A stretch of 64,000 nt of DNA from Medicago truncatula (lineage: Eukaryota; Streptophyta; Magnoliopsida; Fabales; Fabaceae), in NCBI RefSeq assembly GCF_003473485.1, contig NC_053045.1, positions 41,768,494 through 41,832,493 of the forward strand, in the 5' to 3' direction. The translations under genes were made by a program, and so were the position numbers. Below, piece after piece: positions 24,501-37,150 of the stretch. Below the pieces are notes generated by a model, which ran no database searches, had not been told where the DNA came from, and saw only the letters and a program-made list of their open reading frames with translations. The first letter of the stretch is position 1; every line of letters starts with the position of its first letter.

Positions 24501-27500
24501 CAAAAATGGCTTCTGTTCGTCTTTTCTTGTCAATGGCTGCTATGAACCATTGGCCTTTGTATCAACTTGATATTAAAAATGCTTTCTTGCATGGTGACTT
24601 AGAAGAGGAGATTTATATGGAGCAACCACCTGGCTTTATTGCTCAGGGGGAGTACGGCCTTGTTTGCAAGTTACAAAAATCATTGTATGGTCTAAAACAA
24701 TCACCTCGAGCTTGGTTTGGAAAATTCAGCAAGGTTATTAACAGTTTGACATGATTCTTAGTGAAACGGATCATTATGTATTCTTTAAACGTTCATCTTT
24801 GAACCAAGTCATTTATCTTGTAGTATATGTAGATGACATTGTTATTACTGGTAATGATCAGGAAGGCATTAAAGACCTAAAGCAGCATTTATTCAGCAAC
24901 TTCCAAACAAAAGATTTAGGTCAATACGTTATTTTCTTGGGATTGAAGTAGCTCAGTCCCAAGAAGGCATTGCTATTTCTCAGAGAAAATACGTTCTTGA
25001 TATTTTGGAAGAGACAGGGATGCTTGATTGTAAACCAGTTGATACTCCTATGGACCCCAATGTGAAGCTTTTACAGAATCAAGGAGATTTGTATCCTGAC
25101 CCAGGCAGATAAGGTTAGTTGGGAAGCTGAATTATCTTACTATGACTAGACCAGATATTTCGTTTGCTGTTAGTGTTGTGAGTCAATTTTTGAACTCACC
25201 TTGTGATAGCCATTGGAATGTCGTGGTTCGGATCTTGAGGTATATTAAAGGGTCGCCTGGAAAAGGACTTGTTTATTCCGACAGAGGACATACCAATATT
25301 GTTGGATATTCAGATGCAGATTGGGCAGGTGATGTGAATGATAGAAGATCTACTTCAGGTTATTGTGTTCTAATGGGAGGAAACTTAATTTCATGATGTT
25401 GCAAGGTCAAGTACTGAGGCGGAGTATCGTGCTATGGCACATGCTACTTGTGAACTTTTATGGTTGAAACACTTGTTGGAAGAGTTGAAATTTTGTGAAC
25501 TAGGTCCTATGGAACTTAAGTGTGATAATCGGTCGGCATTGTATCTTTCATCAAATCCAGTTTTTCATGAGAGGACAAAACACATAGAAGTTGATTGTCA
25601 CTTTATCAGAGAGAAGATACTTTTTGGCATCATTAAAACCTCTTCAGTGAGCTCCAATGATCAGCTAGCCGATATCTTTACCAAACCACTACGGGAACCT
25701 CGGATTGATTATATATGTAACAAGCTGGATGCATATGATATATATGGTCCAGCTTGAGGGGGAGTGTTGATTATTCTTTATTTATTATAGTTGATTTAGT
25801 TTCCTTTTTTGCTTTCCTGAGATATTCTCTCTTGTATATAAGCTTGCATACATCATTGTAAATCATTAAAGTCATTAATTCTAAATTATTCAAGTAAATG
25901 ATGCTCCACCATTACAACACTGAGTCAATCAAGTGATAATATAGGTAGCAAGAAAGTAAAACAATATAATTTCTTAAATCAACAATTGAAGATTAAATTA
26001 TACCTTCCAAGGGATAAGATTTACAAGTTCTACATATTTCCCACGCCTTAATGCTGCTAGATCTACATGATTAGGACTGTAATCCACCCGAACAATAATT
26101 GACCGTATATCCAGCTTCTGAAACCACACAAATATTAATATGATCAGCTAGAAGAAAAGTTCATCAAAGAGACATGACCTAAAATGAAGTCTAAGATAAG
26201 ATGTAGATTCGACTGCATGTGTTTCTTAAAATCGATTCTTGACAGAACACCAAGACAATAGAAATGGGAGCAACATGTTGAACTAAATGATTGTAAAGTG
26301 CACCCCATCACAATAGAGCAGACAAATCCTCCCCTTACAAAGTACAAACTTTAAAGAACGCCGCAGAATACTGCATTCAAGAATATAGCTCAACAAGAAT
26401 TTATATATTAAATCATGTTTTATAGCACAACTTGCCTGGAAGTAAGGAAGCAATGCCTCTTGTACAATTGAATGGCATGCATGATCTTTACTCCTCTCAG
26501 GAAATGATTTTGAACCCTCCAATTCATGACAGTTATTAGGAAACTGGTCATTTGATGAGTTTTTTCTCCCAAAGAAATCAACAAGAAAATCAAGCTGGCA
26601 CTGATGTAGATGTAATAGCATAGGTAGAAAAGCAACATTTAACCTGTAAAGGAGGGGGAAAAAACACATAAATTATGTATAAGGAACTTTCTCCTGCTTA
26701 GTTGTTCCAATATATTATTTAAAAATTTATGGGAAATTCCATCAAGTTGGCTAAAGTTGCGGTGAGAAGCCAGAATATCTAATATATAGTAAACACAAAT
26801 AGATCCCAACTCAGAAAAATTATTAGCCACAAAATGATAAACAATGTAGTCAGCAGTCACAATGTAAAGCTATAGGGAAAGGTTACTAAACTCAAACAAT
26901 AATGTTATCTTTTAGCTAATATAAAACCTAGCTACAAGTCTACAAATACATTAAGGAAGTTGAAATGTAACAATCTCACCTGTACTCCTCAAGGGGAGTT
27001 AGAGGATCTGGTCTAACTGCCTCCAAGTCCAACTTAAATGCTTTTGAATAAGATTCCCTAGGATGACCCTTTGAGTGATAATATCCTAGCACCTTCCAAT
27101 TCAAAAATAAAATTATGAAAACAAAGAACTTGCAAGTTAGGAGATGTTCGAGTAAGCTAAAATATAATTTAATAAAAAAAGGGCAACCCGTTGCACTAAA
27201 GCTCCCGCATACGCAGGGTCCGGGAAGGGGTCCCACCATTATTGGTGTATTGTATTCGACTAAATAAAAAATAGTACCAGTATCCAAGGTGCATTTTGGC
27301 TTCTGTCATACAGGTAAAAATCTTGAACAGACAGAGACATCTTGGATACATGTAGTCCACCAACTGGAAATGCATCATACTGAAATTTCATCCCAGACAA
27401 TGCAAGTTCCAAGCAAACAGATGTGTTCCTCCCAGAATGTTGTGCATTTTTCCCTGAATCAACCAAGTCAGAACCACCATACATTTTCCATCTTATATCA

Positions 27501-30500
27501 ATTTTCTTTAAAATTACACGTCCACAAGTCTCGCTGCGAGATGGGCAATCATTAGAATGAAGCACGTCATGATGCGCTTTCATCGGTCCAGTTTTTCCAT
27601 TTTCTTCTGAAATATGGTTTTCTAATACTTTTGAAGAGTTGCCTCCATACCATCCACCACTTCCTCTTTCAATCTCTCTATGTGACACATTCCTCAACAT
27701 GATTTTAGAAAGTTCGTCAGAATGTATATCTATAGATAGCTCTGAGAGAGGGCGTAAGTCAGACAAACAATAACTTTCTATAATCTCCGGAAAGCCTCCG
27801 TCTTGCAGAAATGTAGCGTGACTACCTTCTGGTCCTATTACAGGCACTGACTCGGTCCACAATAATTCAGGAGAGAGAACTTCGGGCGCATCCAAATTCA
27901 TCTTACCAGCCTCAATTAAACTTCCATCCTGTGGCATGTAAAATCCTGATTCAAAAGAACATGATTGCCATGCATCATTGTCATTTACTTGAAATGCATC
28001 TTCACATATTTCATCCATCAAGCCAGCTATACTGGATCCATCCTTTGAATATGTCATTGGGGAGCACTGCTCGGAAGTTGAAGCCATTGTGTCACATCTG
28101 AGATGCTTACTTTCATTATTAAATTCATCGCTTTGCTGTGCTTGTTGAACATTATCCCACCTATTCTGCAAATGCACTATGGACTCCTCGACATCAGGGG
28201 CAAATAATAGCTGAAGTTGAGCAGCCAATTGAATGAGAGCAGCAGTTGTATCATAGCAAGTTTCCACATAAAGGTGAGATTTAGATAATTCTAGTTCCCA
28301 AAGAAGACCACTAGCACAGTTGGTTTTCAAAATTGCCTCCAGAAAAGCCTCCTGAGCAACTTTAACATAACCGGACTTTTGAAGATGTTCTACACTATAA
28401 GTGCCAGGGAGCGAATCAAGCTTTGATATTAAATGAAGCAAAAGCCCCAAGTCTTGCACTCTAATTTGGAAAACACTTTCATCTGAATCTGACATAGATG
28501 AACTTGAAAGTGACAAGTTGGATGCAGCCAACAGACAAGAAACACATTGTTCCCCCATATCTTCTTTGAAATAAGAAGAGCCGGATTCGGAATCAAGGAC
28601 CTCAGTCTGAACAAGATTTTTCGTATATGGCTCATAACTCAAAGCAATATCAATCAAGCTGAGAACAAAACAAGTCGTATAAGAGATATCCTGTTCCCCC
28701 TTTGGAATACTAGTATCATCTGCATCTTCAGTATTAGAAGTAGGCAAACTGAAAAAGGATGCTATTACAACAAACCAATCCAAGCGACCGCCAACAGCAA
28801 TAACTGTGCCACAGCTGACGGCAATAGAAGTAATTTTATGAGAAATCTCTGGGTCAGATAGAAATACAATATCAGAACCAGCACATCTAGAAGATAACGC
28901 ATTAGAACCTCCCCCATTACCTCGCTTCACAGAGGAGTTGTTGCAAGTAACCAGAAGAAACTCATGATCAGGAACTCCAGTAACGAACCCATACAACTTG
29001 CCTTCGTCATGGGTTAGTCGGAAGAAACTTGCAGCCTTAACACCACCTGTATTAGTGACAGACAGCAACTCAAACCTTTGAACCCTCAGCTTGAATTGAT
29101 GCCATTGTCCAGGAAGCTCACTCTTGATTGAGCTTTCAATACTCTCAGATGTATCCCTACTAATAAGAATTTCTACAGAATCGCATTCCAAAAAAACTGA
29201 GGATTGTGAGACTGATTTTTTTTTATCCACATTGGCTTCCTGAGAAGTCCCACATGTCAGTTCATTTACCATCTGAAGTAAAAGCTGATATATGACTTGA
29301 TATTGAGAATCATTCACATTAATCACAACTTCAGATAGATGGACATGCATGAGAAATGACGAGCTTAGAATCATCTCTTGATGAGTTTGAGATTTCCAAT
29401 CTTCCAAATCTTTCACCGTTGATGCAGACGAATATTCATACCCTCCTCCAGCAAAATCATCTTTTCCCATTGACTGCTCTGAGTTAACAAATAATCTAGC
29501 TTTCTTAGCAATCCAAGGACCAGTCACTTGACCCTCCTGCCAAACCGCACGAAAAACAGAGAAACAGCCCCTTCTACGGGCAATGGAAAGAAAGCAGCTG
29601 CCAGAAAATTTCTCTTTCTTCACATCATTGGAGCTTATTCTATCACTGTCGTTACTTGCTGATGTGATCAAGTATATATCTAGATCACAGAAATTCAACT
29701 GAAGAGATTGTGCTGCTTCAAAAGGAAATCTTTTCTTTGAACTTGCACTTGAAGTTTGGCTACCATCTGGGGTGCAACCCTTGTTCAAAGGTGACAACGG
29801 AGTAAAATCAAGAGCAATAAACTTTTCCCAGGAAAATGAATCTGTGTGATCTCCAGCCCTTTCAAAAGGAAAACACAGAATTACTCTTGCACTAGAAATT
29901 GATATATCACCATGCAAACATTCTGTTGAGGACAAGGATGTCACACAGGGACTGAAACTTCCCTTCGCATCATTCTGAGATAATCCACACTTTTCATCCG
30001 AGGCTTCGGACAAAACCTCTTCTGCTTTATTATGCACTTCAAGTGATTTTTCAATTTCCTTTAGCAGGTTAGTGAGCACATTAATCACAGAAAATATTAC
30101 CCAGAAAATAAAAGGGGGCATGTAGAGCGAGAATGATGTCAGCCTAGTCACACAACCATCTGAAGAACTAGATTGCACTGTAAATTTGCACTTGGTGACA
30201 CCAGAAGTTTTAAACAATGTAACTTTCAATAAGCAATCCTTATTTCCAAATGGAAAGTCTGTTGCAACAGGCCCAATTAATGAATCTGAATATAGATTGT
30301 AAGAGGTAGACAGCGGGAGAGCATCAAGGACCTTGGTCTGTAAGTGTCCAACCAAAGCACTTTGATTGTCAGCATCACTCCCAATGTTCAAAAAATTAGC
30401 AACCTCTACATGCTTCACCGTGCCATCAAAAGTTATCATTTGTGGACATACCTGTTGACACTGAAATGCATTAGAGTAGAGTTTATTCAAAATCAAATAG

Positions 30501-33500
30501 CAGCGAGTAAAAATAGGTAGGCCTCATAAAGCAAACATGAAACCATGCGTAAGGACTAACAAGATGCAACAGGGTTCAGAGAGAAATTATAAAAGCAAAA
30601 TATACCTTCAAGGCAACAACAATTTCATTGCACTCTGCACCAAGATAATCAATCTGTGATCCAGCTGTGCTACCAATTTTATGTTCATAAAAATGGCTCT
30701 GCTCGTCATCACAGAAGGACAAAACAACAGATACTCCAGAAAAAGTAGCCCTGAGATTGGTTTCCATGTGTTTCTGTTCTGTTGAGCAATATCGTAAAAC
30801 AATTCGTTAGTATTATCAAAAGGAGAAATTATATATTCGGCCTGCCTAGTTGTTCAGCGAAATAATTGGAAAAAGGTACCTCCCATATATTTGCCTATAT
30901 TGAGACGTGAAAGGTAATATGCAAAAATGAACGGTATACAGAAAGTCCTTAGTTAGATTGAAAATGATGAAAAACCGCACCGCAGGGCAAATAAATTGAC
31001 GATACAAGTTTACATGACAACAACTGTAAATAATATCATAAGAAGTCAAGTACCAGAGGGAATATGCAAAGACCCAGAAGCAAGGCTGGATGCAGCGGTA
31101 ATAGCACTGAAAACCGAACATGTCCAATTCCACATTCCGCTACTCCCTAAAGCAGATTGAGAATTCCTCATTCCATCAAAACATTCAAAAAACTGGTCCA
31201 CACTGCATGAATTCCCATAATACCAGAATTATTACCATTATTTGAACATGTGATAAATGACTAATGACTCAATAAATACTGTGAAGACCAATAAAATACT
31301 AAAACTTCGTCCACAAGTCCTAGCTCAACTAGCAAAAATGCCGAAATTATTAGGCCGGACGCCATAATCGGGGTTCGAACCCCGACTCCTCCACTTTTGT
31401 GTGAGTTTCGAATGGTTGTTGCCATTTCATCTATCTACCTAAAAAAAACACTAAAACTACAGACTTGATTTAGCTTTCACGTAGACAATAGCAATGTCAT
31501 TCCTGAGGAAGTGATATTGTGGGGACATTGTGAACATTAAGTAAAATTGCATAGCATACACAAACAAATTAGAGAAATTAGCTGAAAGTAATAACAAAGA
31601 AGGTTTAATTGTTGATATAAATGAATTTGAACTACACTACCATGTTAAAGTTTTTAGATTCATCTGTAACAGATTCAACTTGTAGAGAATCTAGAGACAT
31701 TTGAATGCTAGATATAAGTTTTAAACAAAAAAATAGATATCAATTGAAGAATTTTTTTCCCTCTCCCCGAAATATGGGTACTCCAAAGTTTAAGTTGTAT
31801 CCGGTATCGTACCCATACCCGGTACTCATTAGGGGGGTACTTGCAGGTAAAAGCCGAATATGTGCCAAAAAAAATATTGAAACCTATGATGCATAGGTAC
31901 AGGTATGGAACATAATACGCCAAATTTAAAAAGATGAAGGTACGGATACGTTGGTATAAAACATCATAAAAAAAGATTTTTCAAGTGAATTACTACACTT
32001 CTATCATCATGTTGCTTGAGAGTTTTACTTTTTGTGTGCATCCCCTCTACTATTTTCATCAAAAGCAAGAGAGAGAATTAAAATACAATAAAAAAGAAAA
32101 ATAATTTTGGTTATTTTTTCACCGCCCGTACGTTTTTGCTGCACCAACTACGACGAAACAACTAAGTAAAAATAGGTACGGTTTGGTGCTAAGTTACGAG
32201 TACCATACGCGTACCCGGTAACGGTACTCATCCATGTTTGGAGTACCCATGCTTCAGAGATTGAAACACAAATTGGGTACTCCATTTGGGTACACATTGG
32301 TGCTTTCTTGAGTACATACTAGTACATACCTCTGATAAATAAATGTTTCTTATTTGGTACAAAAAATTATAATTTTAGGTTTTTCCGTCTACCTTTTTTT
32401 AGTTTCCCTATAACATTGTGCATTCTTTCCCTAATTTCTAATATGCAAACAGAGTAAGGATCCTCTCCATTTGTTAAAGTAAATGGAGTATACAATTTGG
32501 AGAGAGATAGACACAAAAAATTAATAGTGAATGGTTTCGATAAATGGGTCCCACCATCATTAATTATTGTATACTCTTTTCAAGATTTTTTGTGTCTTTA
32601 TCTTTCCAAATGGAGGAAATGGAGAGAATTGTAAATGAAGAGGATCTCAACTCATGCAAATAACCTTTCTCTATTTTCTGTTATGCAATATATTTACTTC
32701 CTATCCTAATTTTCATGTTTTCCTATATTTTTTTCCTAATTATATTTTGATTTGTGATGTAACAAATAATTTGTTTATGATTTCTATTTTCTAAACAATC
32801 TAATCATGTTTATATCAAATTATATTGAACCTATACCTTAATTTTTTGAAAAACCTCATATCTCGTACCCGGTACCATACCCATATCCACGCAAGATAGC
32901 ATATAGGAGGATATTTTAATAGTGAATTGTCAGGAGAAATGAAGCGGTCAAGCTTAATAAGATTTTCATGTTCGCCAAATTCTCTAGAAGGACTGATGGT
33001 TGCAATTTATTTCTATCACATTCTTCTCTAACAACAAAGACATATAAAATTAAAACATGTCAAACAAGGACCTACCTCGCCCCAAAATCAGGTTCTTGAA
33101 TACCATCTTTATGATTCAAATGAGTAGAAAATGGCACCCAGTCGGAAATAAGATTAGCAGCAGGAAGCACAGCTTCGAGGGATTCTGGATCTTCTGGTTG
33201 GGTCAAGGAGGCACAATCGGCGGGCAAACTGCGATGGCCAGTTATCATATCGCCGGTGGCATTGGTAATAGAAATTGAAGTTGATGAAGGGCATGACAGA
33301 GCAGAATTTAAATGGGAAGGTTCTCTTAAGTTGTGATCCTTGCAACCTTTGACATCCTTATTCAAATTTTTAAGAGTTCCCCAAGACTTCAATAGCCATT
33401 CAATTATGCTAGGTTGTAATCTTAACACTACGGGATCAACACAAACATCTGCATCCACCTTGCAAATGTCCAAGGAACCATTCTTCCAAGGAATAGTTAA

Positions 33501-35272
33501 TTTTATATTTCCACCAAATCCACCTTGCTTCCCAGTCATGACCGGACACATGGATTTATTTGATCCCAAACCAGCTTCACCACATCCTGCTTCCAACTTA
33601 TGCTTATTTTCATTATCTATTTTCAGAATTTCAAGTACTGCCCCATCAAACTTCACAAAGTTTGTCAACTGGCTTATGCCAAGAACATCAACATTAGACT
33701 CGGTGTCTTCAGACAAACTTGTCCCGCATTCTATTTCAGAAACACGAAGAACCAAAGTACGATGACAATCCATTTCCTTTCCTTCATCGCTGTCCAAAGT
33801 CGGATCAAACGCAACAATCACGTTTGTTATTTTCACATGGAAGCTTGAAAGCAACCACTTTATCATCTTCGCAATAGTTTTCACACCTTCATGAACATCC
33901 ATCGAAATTGACTTCATAGCATCATCTCCTAGTTCATTCTTCGTCCTATTCGAGCTATATTTGATTTCACAATTATCATTACCAACATCAGAACAACAAA
34001 CTTCATCTTCAGAAGTTGCGGTTCTACCTATACACGGAGAAACTACAAGTTCAAGCTCATTAACTTCAACCTCACAGCCTTTACCACTCCAAGGCATTTT
34101 AACCAACAAGTATCCAATTGATCCCTCTTTCACCATTATAGATGCCGTTTTACCAAGCTGTTAAAACAACAGCAAAAAAAAAAAAGTAATAAGATATATT
34201 GGAAAATACTACTACACTACTTATTGTGTTATTTGAACATCAAAATATAGACAATGTGTTGACACTATACTATGTGTATGTTTGGTTTCACTTCTAGAGG
34301 GTCCAAAATTGATTCTAGAGGTGTAGAATTAATTCTGAAATGTTCGGTCACTGATTTTGCCTCCAAAATTGATTCTACTTGAAGCTGATTCTGAAATTGG
34401 AGCTTTTTATCCTAAAATTGATTTTAACACTCAAATTTATTGTTTTTTTTTACAACACTCGAATTTATTGTTCAACTCACTATTACATGAATATATCCAA
34501 ACATAAATCACTTTACATCCAACTCACTTTTAGCCAGAATCAATTCAATCAAAATCAATTTTTGTCAACACAAAGCCAAACATACACATTTATCTCTATC
34601 TCGCTCTTACTATTGTAGAACCAAGCATACATGTTGATTCTGACATATTCGGTTGCTGATTTTGCCTCCAGAATTGATTGAAGCTAGAAATTGGAGCTTT
34701 TGATTCTAAAATTGATTTTAACACTCAAATTTATTGTTCAACTTATTTTTACATGAATATCTCTCCAAACACAAATAATTTTACATTCAACTCATTTTAG
34801 CCAAAATCAATCTTTGTCGACGCAGAACCAAAAGTACACGTTTATCTCTATCTCTCTCTTACTATTTATCTCCTACAACTTAAATGCATTTCAAAAATAC
34901 ACAAAAACCAAATGACACCGTAATTGACATCAAATTTGTTACGTCAATATATCCTCACCAAATGCAATTGATGAATTAAAACTCTATGTTATAATAATAC
35001 AAATTATTCAAACTTCACCTTAATAATTTCATAAGCCAGATAACAAACAAAACGAAGGATTACGATACCTTAGCGTTGATGAAATCAAGATTAAGAGCGA
35101 GATCGGTGAGCTGAATGGTCCCTTCGGAAAATTGAACATCGAGCTGATCAAGATCAATCTCACCAAGAATAAACTGCCCCAATTTCTTCTTCAAAAAGAA
35201 TTTGCAAACCCTCTTTAAAGCCCAACGAGAGAACACGGCTTCGGCCGATTTTGCAATGTTCCACGGAAACAT
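18511..35272 (-). CDS. ATG2: Autophagy-related protein 2 (ATG2), complete, 13 exons
   Basis: Exons: 35272-35069, 34157-33076, 31202-31054, 30778-30606, 30451-27278, 27092-26980, 26643-26436, 26117-26004, 21413-21306, 21226-21094, 19606-19404, 18894-18698, 18580-18511. All phases agree, giving 1975 residues, close to plant ATG2 (about 1.9k). The N-terminus ([17 protein letters not shown], then [20 protein letters not shown]) is the Chorein_N lipid-transfer domain. The C-terminal part ([57 protein letters not shown]) is the ATG2 C-terminal domain. ATG2 is a rod-shaped protein that, with ATG9 and ATG18, moves lipid from the ER to the growing phagophore. Intron 7 is GC-AG (donor GCAAGT). Intron 8 (4590 bases) contains an antisense copia element; introns 1, 2 and 5 contain MITEs or SINEs. 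The coding sequence appears intact. Confidence 0.95.
20010..20103. repeat. Tandem duplication of about 46 bp in ATG2 intron 10
   Basis: Two adjacent copies of a block beginning TATTATTCTCACTCATCTTA and ending ATCATTTCTCTTT differ at only a few positions. They lie inside intron 10 (19607-21093), which is otherwise AT-rich with a poly-T run near 20680. Confidence 0.8.
21830..21960 (+). repeat. 5' LTR of the copia element
   Basis: Begins TGTTGATTATTC. The shared sequence of both LTRs ends TTATTCAAGT; a canonical ...CA end would be 21957, but the flanking AAATG duplication fits an end at 21960. Confidence 0.9.
21961..21972 (+). other. Primer-binding site (tRNA-Met type)
   Basis: TGGTACCAGAGC differs at one base from the common copia primer-binding site TGGTATCAGAGC and directly follows the LTR. 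Confidence 0.85.
22590..25757 (+). pseudogene. Copia pol remnant (protease, integrase, reverse transcriptase, RNase H)
   Basis: The aspartic protease motif DSGAS lies near 22617. The integrase follows, with its HHCC zinc-binding region (HHRLGHPS ... CESCQLGKH, near 22990-23095) and catalytic residues in [13 protein letters not shown] and [14 protein letters not shown] (near 23160-23475). The reverse transcriptase includes [23 protein letters not shown] and the active site YVDDI (near 24826). RNase H shows SDADWAGD (near 25312) and a C-terminal LADIFTKPL. The frame is interrupted near 22690, 23850, 24050, 24730, 24945, 25110 and 25395, where a short deletion also removes residues. No active enzyme can be made from this copy. 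Confidence 0.92.
25756..25764 (+). other. Polypurine tract
   Basis: GAGGGGGAG lies directly upstream of the 3' LTR, where plus-strand DNA synthesis of an LTR element is primed. Confidence 0.8.
25765..25895 (+). repeat. 3' LTR of the copia element
   Basis: Differs from the 5' LTR at two positions (for example T at 25778 against C at 21843), about 1.5 percent, which implies a recent insertion. Confidence 0.9.
27180..27258 (+). mobile_element. Truncated Au-like SINE in ATG2 intron 5
   Basis: The string CCGTTGCACTAAAGCTCCCG, followed by CGCAGGGTCCGGGAAGGGGTC and a TATTGTA segment, matches the 5' and central part of the plant Au SINE family as I remember it. The 3' part and tail are missing. The intron (27093-27277) is only 185 bases, so the SINE fills almost half of it. 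Confidence 0.6.
31307..31449 (+). mobile_element. tRNA-derived SINE with target duplication in ATG2 intron 2
   Basis: Contains an A-box-like TAGCTCAACTAGC, a B-box GGTTCGAACCC, the 3' tail ...CCATTTCATCTATCTACC and an A-rich end. The 9-bp duplication ACTAAAACT flanks it (31298-31306 and 31450-31458). It is antisense to ATG2. The same tail occurs alone at 50196-50235. Confidence 0.85.
31769..32256. mobile_element. Probable DNA element with ATGGGTACTCCAAA ends in ATG2 intron 2
   Basis: Left end GAAATATGGGTACTCCAAA and right end TTTGGAGTACCCATGCTTC are inverted. Inside are repeated CCGGTA/CGTACCC motifs, also found further right to about 32890, so a larger or nested element is possible. No clear target duplication. 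Confidence 0.55.
32450..32653. mobile_element. MITE with GGATCCTCTCCATTT ends in ATG2 intron 2
   Basis: Both ends carry (G/A)GATCCTCT(C/T)CATTT as inverted repeats. Further pairing (GTATACAAT/ATTGTATAC, ACACAAAAAAT/ATTTTTTGTGT) makes the whole element foldable. ATGCAAA flanks it on both sides (32443-32449 and 32654-32660). Confidence 0.75.
34274..34872. mobile_element. MITE with GTGTATGTTTGG ends plus a second tandem partial copy in ATG2 intron 1
   Basis: GTGTATGTTTGGTTT (34274) is inverted at 34573-34587 (GCCAAACATACAC). The block GATTTTGCCTCC(A/G)AAATTGATT and its sequel, including AAATTGATTTTAACACTCAAAT, repeats about 300 bases to the right (34344 onward against 34649 onward), and both copies end with ATCTCTATCTC. 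The second copy has lost its clean left end. Confidence 0.65.
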
Positions 35273-36479
35273 CGTTACGGAAATTGGGAATTGAAGGAGG
35301 AATTAGGGTTTGAGATGAAACGGAGGACGACGGTGGTGATTGTGGTTTGTTGCGACGGTGGTGTTTTGCGGTGGCGGAGAGCGAAAAGGAGAAAAATCCA
35401 TACGCAAAAGGAAAGAAGAGAAATTTGATTGATGAATGAATGAAGGAAAAGATAGGAATGTTGTTTTTAATTTTATTTCTTTTTCAACTTGAGTCTTCTA
35501 TCTTTTTTATTTTTAACATTATTCTGATTTTTGTCGTCTTTTCTTTTACACTTTTTCCTTATTCGCGTCTTCGTCGTGTCCTTCCCCGGAGGGTAAGTTG
35601 TGAATTCTATTTTAGGTTTTTCTTTTCTTTTTTTACTTTTTAATGGGTTAGGATATTTTAATTGACTTTCTAATGTTTGAAGTCCGAAATATGATTCTGT
35701 ACAAAAATAAAAAAACAGATTTTAACCCAACAATTGAGATCTTTCAATTTCTAACATCATATTTTTTTTTTTAACAGGCAAAAATGAGATATATTAATAC
35801 GGACACCGCAATTGTTACCGCACAAGATGTGCCCAACAATCACAAAAAATGTAAGAGTCTAAGCAAAAATTACAAACAAATCAGTCAATACTCAGACATA
35901 AAAGAGTCTAACATCATATTTTTATTGCGGATTAATGTTAATATTGATCATATAATATATATGAAGTTTGAGTAATGATCTTGTAAAAAAAGAAAAACAA
36001 ATTCTAATCATAATTTGCGTTTTTTTTTCTGTTTTTGACCCTATAATTATAATATACGCGTAGTTTAGAAAAGTGAGATCGAGGTTAAAATTTTCCATGA
36101 TTTTTTGCATGCACGTTAAACTACGGTTTTCCACACAAAAAAAAAAAAACGACAAGGAAATAATTGATTATGAATTTCTTAAATAATTCATAGTTAATTC
36201 ATCCCTCGTTTAAAAAATTTAAAACTTAACGATGAAGGTTTTTATGATGTTCTAACTATGCCTAAACAAATTAGATAACAAAATTTGACCCGTGGGTATA
36301 TGCTTAATCAGAAGAAAAAAAATTACAATTTTGAAAATTTTGGTTAACAAATCAAATAAATTGAGGCTTATTCCAAATGATATAAAACTTTGGTATTTTT
36401 GTAGATGCAAACTTTCCAACCAATGTGTTTGTTATCTTACAACACCTGGATCAACAACAAAAACAAGTTTTCAGTGTGA
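35273..36479. other. ATG2 5' region and intergenic sequence
   Basis: The first 150 bases upstream of the ATG2 start are likely its 5' untranslated leader and promoter (GA-rich on the plus strand, with GGTGGTG motifs). The rest is AT-rich with poly-T runs (35762, 36021). No gene is seen. Confidence 0.5.
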
Positions 36480-37150
36480 CCCTCTGGAGTATATGGAAGC
36501 ATCGAAACAACAAAGTATGAAACAATGTTGCTGAAACAGCTCAAGCCATTTGTGTTCGTGCAGGATCTTTTCTTACTAGTTGGAGGAATGCCCAATCTAT
36601 TCGTCATCCTATCCCTCAGCATCCCGGTACCTCGAACGACTTGAAGTGGATTAAACCAAGTCTCGACAGATTTAAATGTAATGTTGATGCGTCCTTTTCT
36701 CAAGCTCGGAATCGGGTTGTCATTGGTGTGTGCATTCAAGATGATGAATGTCGTTATGTTTTGGCCAAGATTGAATGGATGTCTCCGCTCCTTGATGTGG
36801 ATTTGGGTGAGGCTTTAGGCTTATTATCAGCCATGTACTGGGTTCGTGATCTACAACTAGGTATTGTGGACTTTGAGCTTGATTCCAAAATTTTGGTAGA
36901 TAGTCTTTATGGCAGTAAAAGTGGCATATCTAATTTTAGCGCAGTAATCAATGACTATAGACGTTTGTTAGCTTCTGATTTGGTAACCTCTGGTGTTAGG
37001 TTTATTCGGAGACAAGCCAACGAAGTCGCTCATAGCTTTGCTAGAGTGGCTTTGCGTCATGCTAGTTTCCATATTCACATTAGGATTCCATCTTGTATTT
37101 CTACTATTATTCTGAATGAAATGCAATAAGTTTCTTCTTATAAAAAAAAA
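36480..37150 (+). pseudogene. 5'-truncated non-LTR retrotransposon (LINE) fragment with RNase H domain
   Basis: One long frame to 37129 encodes the C-terminal end of a LINE-type polyprotein. It starts with LWSIWKHRNNK, then DLKWIKPSLDRFKCNVDASF and an RNase H-like (RVT_3) domain with the acidic positions in NVDASF, EALGLLSA and LDSKILVDSL, and RRQANEVAHSFAR near the end. An in-frame TGA at 36518-36520 replaces the usual tryptophan of this motif. After the stop, AATAAG and a run of nine A residues (37141-37149) look like the retroposed 3' end. The reverse transcriptase and endonuclease are absent. Confidence 0.8.

Larger units (their letters stand above)
21830..25895 (+). mobile_element. Ty1/copia LTR retrotransposon, gag-less and defective, in ATG2 intron 8
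   Basis: Two 131-base LTRs (21830-21960 and 25765-25895) differ at two positions. The 5-bp duplication AAATG flanks them (21825-21829 and 25896-25900). A primer-binding site complementary to tRNA-Met and a polypurine tract are present. The domain order protease, integrase, reverse transcriptase, RNase H is that of copia. About 600 bases follow the primer-binding site before the protease motif and contain no gag or zinc-knuckle coding, so gag is deleted. Several frameshifts break pol. It lies antisense to ATG2. Confidence 0.95.
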
